20,252 nt of DNA, from positions 1-20,252 of the forward strand of contig DUAA01000093.1 of assembly GCA_012961055.1 (NCBI GenBank), written 5' to 3'. Positions 14,795 through 20,252 of the stretch are shown here, one piece after another. A program made the position numbers and the translations under genes. The notes under the pieces were generated by a model. It was not told where the DNA came from. It saw only the letters and a program-made list of their open reading frames with translations, and searched no databases. Within the stretch, counting starts at the first letter, position 1, and every line of letters begins with the position of its first letter. The DNA is from Nitrospinaceae bacterium (lineage in GTDB: Bacteria; Nitrospinota; Nitrospinia; Nitrospinales; VA-1).

Positions 14795-15880
14795 ATGTTT
14801 TATCACTTTTTTTATCCGTTCAATTCGGATTATTCAATTTTTAACGTCTTCAAATACATCACCTTCCGGTCCGCCTATGCTGGAGTCACGGCTCTAGTTT
14901 TGAGTCTAATGCTTGGAGGCCTGATGATCCGCCTTTTGAAAAAATCACAGATACAGGAAAAAATCCGTAGTGACGGCCCCAAAAATCACATTTCTAAATC
15001 AGGAACTCCGACCATGGGTGGACTTCTTATTTTAGCAACGTTTGTTTTCTCCACTTTGCTTTGGGCTAACCTGAGCAATCATTATATCTGGGTTGTTCTC
15101 GTTTCAGCTATTGGCTTTGGGGCAATTGGACTACGCGACGATTCCTTAAAGTTAAGACGGGGAAAAGGTATCTCTGCAAAAGAAAAGATTTTGCTGCAGG
15201 TTTTGCTGAGTCTGGCTATAGGAATTTACCTGCTATATTTTGATCCTGCTCGCACAGAATATGCCACACGCTTGTCGGTACCCTTCTTTAAAGGATTCCA
15301 GCCTGACTTAGGTTTTGGCTACCTGGTCTTTATTGTATTCATCATGGTGGGTACGTCGAATGCCGTCAACCTAACTGATGGTCTGGATGGGTTGGCAATC
15401 GGCCCTATCATCGTCGCCACAGTCACCTATACCGGTATCGTTTATGTCTGCGGCCACTTCAATTTTGCAGAATACCTTCACATTCAATTCATAAAAGACG
15501 CTGGAGAAATCGCTATCATCAGCTCAGCAGTTGTGGGGGCCAGCTTAGGGTTTCTTTGGTTCAACTCCTATCCTGCTCAGATTTTTATGGGAGATGTCGG
15601 CTCCTTATCTCTCGGAGGACTATTAGGCACAATTGCAGTAATCGTTAAGCACGAACTTCTGCTAATTTTTGTTGGCGGCATTTTTGTGATTGAGGCTTTG
15701 TCCGTCATCATCCAGGTGGCTTATTTCAAATACACAGGTGGAAAACGGTTTTTCAAGATGGCTCCACTGCATCATCATTTTGAAGAGTTAGGCTGGTCAG
15801 AACCCAAAGTCATTGTGCGGTTCTGGATCGTCGCTGTAGTTTTAGCAATGATAAGCCTTAGCACCCTGAAGCTCAGATAA
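14795..15880 (+). CDS. mraY: Phospho-N-acetylmuramoyl-pentapeptide-transferase MraY
   Basis: MraY transfers phospho-MurNAc-pentapeptide to undecaprenyl phosphate, making lipid I at the inner face of the membrane. The 361 residues are standard in length, with about ten membrane helices. The catalytic aspartates are visible: Asp115-Asp116 in GLRDDSLK, the NLTDGLDG motif at 192-199 and Asp267 in FMGDVGS. The HHHFE motif at 326-330 and the segment KSGTPTMGGL at 68-77 are also intact. The N-terminus is family-like (MFYHFFYPF..., then a first helix with the F-K-Y-I-T-F-R-S-A-Y-A pattern). It sits between murF and murD with two-base gaps on each side. No strong ribosome binding site is seen. Confidence 0.97.
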   Translation: MFYHFFYPFNSDYSIFNVFKYITFRSAYAGVTALVLSLMLGGLMIRLLKKSQIQEKIRSDGPKNHISKSGTPTMGGLLILATFVFSTLLWANLSNHYIWVVLVSAIGFGAIGLRDDSLKLRRGKGISAKEKILLQVLLSLAIGIYLLYFDPARTEYATRLSVPFFKGFQPDLGFGYLVFIVFIMVGTSNAVNLTDGLDGLAIGPIIVATVTYTGIVYVCGHFNFAEYLHIQFIKDAGEIAIISSAVVGASLGFLWFNSYPAQIFMGDVGSLSLGGLLGTIAVIVKHELLLIFVGGIFVIEALSVIIQVAYFKYTGGKRFFKMAPLHHHFEELGWSEPKVIVRFWIVAVVLAMISLSTLKLR

Positions 15881-15882
15881 TT

Positions 15883-17223
15883 ATGAAACTTGCAAACAAA
15901 AACATATCTGTGGTTGGGCTTGGTAGAACAGGAATTGCTGTTGCAAATTATCTTTCTCAACGCGGAGCCTGTGTCACGGTGACGGATAGCAAATCACGCG
16001 AACAATTATTAGAACCCTTAAAACAGTTACGTGATGATGTAAAAACCCGTTTCCAGAATCCAGAGCCACCTTCTGACGCTGAACTAGTTGTATTGAGCCC
16101 TGGGGTGGACATATCTTCTCCATTTCTTGAAAACGCGAGCCGAGCAGGGGTTGAAATCATAAGCGAAATTGAACTAGCTAGCCGGTTCAACACCGTTCCC
16201 ATCATCGCCATTTCCGGAACAAATGGCAAATCTACCTGCACCAGCTTGATCGCTGAAATTTTTGACCAGTCTGGAAAAACCACACATGCAGGCGGAAATC
16301 TAGGTACCCCTTTTATTTCATTATTAGATCGGGGCAACGCCGATTATAGAATTATCGAGCTTTCTAGTTTTCAGATGGAAGCGACATCGAGCCTTCATCC
16401 GATAGTGTCAGTCATTCTAAATATCAGTCCCGACCACATAGATCGGCATAAAGACTTCAAGAGTTATGTTGAATTGAAAGAAAAAATATTTGCCCATCAA
16501 ACCCAAAGTGACTTTCTGATATTGAATCAAGATGACCCCATCACTCGTGACATGGGGAAAGATTCCTCGGTAGAGCGCATTTTTTTCAGCATTCAATCCG
16601 AACTGGATCAAGGTGTTTTCTTGCGTGGGAACAAAATTATAGGACATCTCCAAAGCAACGAGCAGGAAATCATGTCTCTGGAGTCACTCTCCAAAGGAGT
16701 GCGATGGCAGGTAGAAAACATACTCCCCGCCGTCACCGTCGCCTTACTTCTCCAAGTACCGAAAGAGGCTATAGTTCAGGCTTTAAACAAATTCACCGGT
16801 CTTGAGCATCGTCTGGAATGGGTCCGTACCATGAACGGTATCGACTTTATTAACGATTCCAAGGGGACTAATGTCGGCTCGGTTTGTAAATCATTGAACA
16901 CCTTTGACCGACCTATCATTCTCATAGCGGGCGGGAAAGATAAAGAAACAGATTTTCTTCCTTTAAAACTCGTGATGAAAGAAAAAGTCAAACACTTGAT
17001 TCTCATTGGCGAGACCCAAAAGAAATTCAAAGGAATATTAAATGGCTCCTTCGGGTATGAGGAAAGCGATTGCCTAGAAGAAGCCGTTCTATTGGCAAAA
17101 GCTAAAGCCAAGGCAGGAGATATTGTCCTTCTTTCTCCCGCCTGCGCAAGCTTTGACATGTTTAAAGATTATGAGGACAGGGGAAACCGTTTTAAAACGA
17201 TCGTTAAAAATTTGGAAGGGTAA
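15883..17223 (+). CDS. murD: UDP-MurNAc-L-alanine:D-glutamate ligase MurD
   Basis: MurD adds D-glutamate to UDP-MurNAc-L-alanine in the cytoplasm. The 446 residues start with a Rossmann-like nucleotide-sugar domain (VVGLGRTGIAVANYL, 10-24), then the ATP site GTNGKST at 112-118, GGNLGTP at 137-143, ELSSFQME at 159-166 and the NISPDHIDRH motif at 180-189. The C-terminal domain carries the family signatures GLEHRLEWV, FINDSKGTN and the closing SFDMFKDYEDRGNRF. The gene begins two bases after mraY. Its last codons contain the GGAAGGG that probably serves as ribosome binding site for ftsW. Confidence 0.97.
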   Translation: MKLANKNISVVGLGRTGIAVANYLSQRGACVTVTDSKSREQLLEPLKQLRDDVKTRFQNPEPPSDAELVVLSPGVDISSPFLENASRAGVEIISEIELASRFNTVPIIAISGTNGKSTCTSLIAEIFDQSGKTTHAGGNLGTPFISLLDRGNADYRIIELSSFQMEATSSLHPIVSVILNISPDHIDRHKDFKSYVELKEKIFAHQTQSDFLILNQDDPITRDMGKDSSVERIFFSIQSELDQGVFLRGNKIIGHLQSNEQEIMSLESLSKGVRWQVENILPAVTVALLLQVPKEAIVQALNKFTGLEHRLEWVRTMNGIDFINDSKGTNVGSVCKSLNTFDRPIILIAGGKDKETDFLPLKLVMKEKVKHLILIGETQKKFKGILNGSFGYEESDCLEEAVLLAKAKAKAGDIVLLSPACASFDMFKDYEDRGNRFKTIVKNLEG

Positions 17224-17229
17224 TGAATT

Positions 17230-18339
17230 TTGGCTGCATATCAGGAAAAGCATTCGGACTCGTTAATAGGAATCACTGTGGCCGTTCTGGTTCTGGTAGG
17301 TATTGTAATGGTTTTTAGTTCAAGCGCTGTGTACGCCATGGAAAAATACAACGATTCCTATTACTTCCTCAAGCGCCAGGTAGTCTGGTGTCTTCTTGGA
17401 ACAGGGGCACTATTCGTAGCTAAGAATATAGACTATCACAAATTACACCAATACACCTATCCAATCATGCTAGCAACATTTTTGCTATTGCTTGCGGTCA
17501 TGTTTCCGGAAGTCAGCAAGGAGGCCGGAGGGGCACGAAGATGGCTGACTCTGGGGGGGCTTTCATTTCAACCTTCGGAACTGGCAAAGTTTACCCTCGT
17601 TCTTTTTATTGCAAAATCTCTGGTCAAAAGGGCCGACAAGCTGAAAAACTTCGCCTATGGTTATCTTCCAAACTTGGTCGTATTGGGTTTCTTCTTCGTT
17701 CCTATTCTTTTTCAACCTGATTTTGGCACCGCTATGGTTATTTGCATAGTCACATTCACCATGCTTTTTGTCGCCGGTCTAAGAAAAAAGTTTTTGTTTC
17801 TTTCCCTGCTTGCTCTGGTTCCTTTTGTTGCATCGGCAGTTTTGAGCACAGAATACCGGACTCGAAGGGTCATCGCTTTCCTCGACCCTTGGCAAGACCC
17901 TTCGAATTCCGGGTTCCAAGCCATCCAGTCTTTTTACGCTTTTGGCCGGGGAGGATATTTAGGAACGGGATTGGGAGCCAGCCATCAAAAGCTTTTTTAT
18001 CTACCCGAAGCACACACCGATTTCATTTTTTCCGTCATCGGGGAAGAACTAGGGTTTTTGGGAACGTCGGCAATTATTGTTCTGTTTTCAATATTGATCT
18101 GGAGAGGTTTCACCGTCGCCTGTCAGGCCAAAGATCCCTTTGGAGCTCATCTGGCAACCGGCTTAACTCTATTGATCGGGTTCCAAGCTTTTATCAACTT
18201 GGGGGTGACCGTGGGTCTACTTCCAATCAAAGGATTAACCCTGCCTTTCATCAGCATGGGCGGATCATCAATGTTAATCAGCATGCTTTCAGTAGGTGTT
18301 CTGATGAATATTTCGGAGCAAACCGTAAGGCATGGATAG
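17230..18339 (+). CDS. ftsW: Septal peptidoglycan glycosyltransferase FtsW (SEDS family)
   Basis: FtsW polymerises lipid II into glycan strands at the septum together with FtsI. The 369 residues have about ten membrane helices. SEDS hallmarks are present: GGARRWLTLGGLSFQPSE near 97-114, FQPDFGTAM, RVIAFLDPWQDP, the GRGGYLGTGLG segment, LPEAHTDFIFSVIGEELG and, near the end, GLLPIKGLTLPFISMGGSS. The start is a TTG at 17230: an in-frame TGA at 17224-17226 blocks anything earlier except an ATT, and AGGG lies nine bases upstream in the end of murD. The next start candidates would trim the first helix. The order murD-ftsW-murG separates it from the elongation homologue RodA. Confidence 0.95.
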   Translation: MAAYQEKHSDSLIGITVAVLVLVGIVMVFSSSAVYAMEKYNDSYYFLKRQVVWCLLGTGALFVAKNIDYHKLHQYTYPIMLATFLLLLAVMFPEVSKEAGGARRWLTLGGLSFQPSELAKFTLVLFIAKSLVKRADKLKNFAYGYLPNLVVLGFFFVPILFQPDFGTAMVICIVTFTMLFVAGLRKKFLFLSLLALVPFVASAVLSTEYRTRRVIAFLDPWQDPSNSGFQAIQSFYAFGRGGYLGTGLGASHQKLFYLPEAHTDFIFSVIGEELGFLGTSAIIVLFSILIWRGFTVACQAKDPFGAHLATGLTLLIGFQAFINLGVTVGLLPIKGLTLPFISMGGSSMLISMLSVGVLMNISEQTVRHG

Positions 18340-18346
18340 TGATTGA

Positions 18347-19495
18347 ATGCGAAAACATGTTGTCATAGCAGGTGGCGGAACAGGTGGCCACCTTTATCCA
18401 GGAATCGCGTTAGCTAAAGCACTCAAGAGGCACGATATGGATATTAAAGTTTCATTTGTAGGAACCCAAAAAGGAATCGAGGCGAAAGTTCTTCCCCGCG
18501 AAGGATTCGAGCTGAAAACTATTCTTTCAGCAGGATTGCTCGGGAAAAAAGGGCTCAGTCGCTGGATATCCTGGGTCAAGTTGCCAGCAGGCACCGCTCA
18601 ATCAATGTGCTTTCTGATTAAAAAACGTCCAAGTCTAGTAGTGGGTGTAGGTGGTTACGCGTCAGGACCCTTGGTTCTCTCTGCATGGATATTGAGGATT
18701 CCCATTCTCATTCATGAGCAAAACGCAATTCCCGGTTTTACCAATAAGTTACTGGGAAAAATTGCCACCAAAGTAGCGGTCTCCTTCAAGGACTCCGCAA
18801 AATATTTTATTAAGGAGAGGGTCGAGGTGACAGGCAATATGATTCGCGAAGAAATTTGTCAGCCTCGAGGAGCATTCCCAAAACAAATTACAGGGCTTTT
18901 CCGCGTACTGGTTCTTGGAGGCAGCCAAGGGGCTCACTCCATAAATATAGCCATGATCGAAGCATTAGAGCTCATAGCCTCCAAACGGGGAAATATTCAT
19001 ATCACCCATCAAACAGGTGAAAGTGATTTGGAAATGGTTAAGCGCGAATATGAGAAAAGTGGGTTTTCATATGATGTAAGACCCTTTATCGATGACATGG
19101 CGGATCAATACCGTAAGTCTTCCTTAGTCATTTGTCGAGCGGGTGCCACAACACTTGCCGAAGTAACCGCCTGTGGAAAAGTATCTGTTTTAATTCCTTA
19201 TCCCCATGCGGCCAATAACCATCAGGAGAAAAATGCGCGAATACTCAATTCGGCCAATGCAGGTGAACTGGTACTCGACCATGAATTATCAGGTCCGCGT
19301 ATTGCCCAATCGATCATTCACGCTATAGAAAACCCGCAACGGCTGGCAGAAATGGAAGAAAATAGCTATCAATTAGGCAATCGTGACGCTACAGAAAAAG
19401 TTCTCCAAATCTGTATGGAATTGTTAGAAGAGACAAGCCAAAAACCCGGTCGGGCCGGAAAAACACAAGAAAATTATGTTCTGTCATGTTTTTAG
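18347..19495 (+). CDS. murG: UDP-GlcNAc:lipid I N-acetylglucosaminyltransferase MurG
   Basis: MurG adds GlcNAc to lipid I on the cytoplasmic face, producing lipid II. The 382 residues begin with [20 protein letters not shown], the classic first glycine-rich loop. Other hallmarks are [21 protein letters not shown], the second glycine-rich loop [12 protein letters not shown], and the UDP-GlcNAc site [24 protein letters not shown] followed by NHQEKNA. The protein is about 20 residues longer than usual, owing to a polar C-terminal tail ([18 protein letters not shown]) that runs over the murC start. The gene starts seven bases after ftsW; no strong ribosome binding site is visible. Its end overlaps murC by ten bases. 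Confidence 0.96.
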   Translation: MRKHVVIAGGGTGGHLYPGIALAKALKRHDMDIKVSFVGTQKGIEAKVLPREGFELKTILSAGLLGKKGLSRWISWVKLPAGTAQSMCFLIKKRPSLVVGVGGYASGPLVLSAWILRIPILIHEQNAIPGFTNKLLGKIATKVAVSFKDSAKYFIKERVEVTGNMIREEICQPRGAFPKQITGLFRVLVLGGSQGAHSINIAMIEALELIASKRGNIHITHQTGESDLEMVKREYEKSGFSYDVRPFIDDMADQYRKSSLVICRAGATTLAEVTACGKVSVLIPYPHAANNHQEKNARILNSANAGELVLDHELSGPRIAQSIIHAIENPQRLAEMEENSYQLGNRDATEKVLQICMELLEETSQKPGRAGKTQENYVLSCF

Positions 19496-20252
19496 GAAAA
19501 ACGCACAAGATCCATTTCATTGGGATCGGAGGATCGGGAATGAGCGGAATAGCTGAAGTCCTAATTAACCAAGACTATGAAGTGAGTGGATCAGACCCCT
19601 CTTCAAATCAGGTTACCGATCACCTGAAGACCCTGGGTGCTGACATCCACCATAGCCATGAGGCAGAAAATATCACAGGCAAGCACGTAGTTGTAGTATC
19701 CACAGCCATCAGCGACAACAACGTAGAGGTTCAGGCTGCTCGGGAACAATCCATCCCGGTTATTCCCAGAGCCGAAATGTTAGCAGAATTAATGAGGATG
19801 AAACATGGAATTGCCATTGCGGGCACCCATGGGAAAACCACAACCACATCGCTCGTCGCATCAGTTCTAGCGGAAGGAAATCTTGATCCAACAGTAATCA
19901 TTGGTGGAAGAATCAAGAATATGGGTGGGCATGCAAAGCTTGGACAAAGTCAGTATCTCGTTGCTGAGGCAGATGAAAGTGATGGTTCTTTTCTCAAACT
20001 CTCCCCCACGTTAGCAGTGGTCACAACTCTGAATGAAGAACACATGGATTTTTATAAAACTATGGACAACATGAAATCCACATTCTTGCAATTTATCAAC
20101 AAAATCCCATTCTATGGTGCTGCGATATTGTGCATGGACGATTCCAACATTCAATCCTTACTTCCAAAAATTAAAAAACGAACTATCACTTACGGGTTGA
20201 AATCTCAGGCTGATTTTACCGCTCGGAATATTTCGATCAATGGATTGAAAAC
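19486..20252 (+). CDS. murC: UDP-N-acetylmuramate:L-alanine ligase MurC (N-terminal 255 residues, cut by window end)
   Basis: MurC attaches the first residue, L-alanine, to UDP-MurNAc. The frame from the ATG at 19486 is open to the end of the window. It begins [20 protein letters not shown], where the GIGGSGMSG loop (13-21) is the MurC nucleotide-sugar site. The ATP-binding motif [10 protein letters not shown] is at 113-122 and EADESDGSF at 161-169. The segment after the third strand reads [13 protein letters not shown] (178-190); the usual form is V-V-T-N-I-D-x-x-H, so the Asn and Asp are replaced while His186 remains. The start overlaps the murG end by ten bases in another frame, and no clear ribosome binding site is seen, so coupling is likely. 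Confidence 0.95.
   Translation, partial: MFLGKTHKIHFIGIGGSGMSGIAEVLINQDYEVSGSDPSSNQVTDHLKTLGADIHHSHEAENITGKHVVVVSTAISDNNVEVQAAREQSIPVIPRAEMLAELMRMKHGIAIAGTHGKTTTTSLVASVLAEGNLDPTVIIGGRIKNMGGHAKLGQSQYLVAEADESDGSFLKLSPTLAVVTTLNEEHMDFYKTMDNMKSTFLQFINKIPFYGAAILCMDDSNIQSLLPKIKKRTITYGLKSQADFTARNISINGLK

Noticed and set aside
17742..18368. 208-codon open frame on the plus strand within ftsW
   Set aside because: It is an alternate frame of ftsW, with His/Arg/Ser-rich composition typical of frame-shifted coding DNA and no family resemblance.

Overview
The window carries two divergent gene blocks typical of a Gram-negative, respiring bacterium, plus the tail of a peptide transporter operon. The murE product has the DNPR motif used to select meso-diaminopimelate, and cytochrome c is matured by a System I (Ccm) apparatus, so a diderm envelope with a periplasm is likely. 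Base composition is moderately AT-rich. The variant CcmE and CcmH proteins point away from ordinary alpha- and gammaproteobacteria, toward deltaproteobacterial-like or Nitrospinota-like lineages. That placement is an inference from protein style, not from a search.

Layout. Bases 1-1128 (+) hold the last 52 codons of an OppD/DppD ATPase, coupled by an ATGA overlap to a complete OppF/DppF ATPase. Bases 1174-7912 (-) form one tightly packed cytochrome c maturation operon, read right to left: ccmE, ccmF, ccmH, a short CcmI-like protein, ccmA, ccmB, ccmD, ccmC, a TlpA/ResA/CcmG-like thioredoxin and an NTF2/SnoaL-like protein. The 47-codon ccmD gene fills the gap between ccmB and ccmC. Bases 7913-8395 are a divergent intergenic region with a sigma70-like promoter for each direction. 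Bases 8396-20252 (+) are the start of a division and cell wall (dcw) cluster in classical order: mraZ, rsmH, ftsL, ftsI, murE, murF, mraY, murD, ftsW, murG and murC, the last cut by the window end.

How the genes work together. In the Ccm block, CcmAB with CcmC and CcmD load heme onto CcmE and release it. CcmF with CcmH and the CcmI-like protein attaches heme to apocytochromes, and the thioredoxin keeps the CXXCH cysteines reduced. In the dcw block, MurC, MurD, MurE and MurF build the UDP-MurNAc-pentapeptide. MraY and MurG turn it into lipid II, FtsW and FtsI polymerise and cross-link it at the septum, and FtsL helps activate that pair. MraZ probably represses the cluster through a 10-bp-spaced repeat array next to the promoter.

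The features that most deserve a second look are the CXXXY-type CcmE alongside a CcmH without the usual CXXC, the clear candidate MraZ operator, and the NTF2-like gene at the end of the ccm operon. I saw no mobile element, CRISPR array, tRNA or rRNA, and nothing that amounts to a wholly new system.
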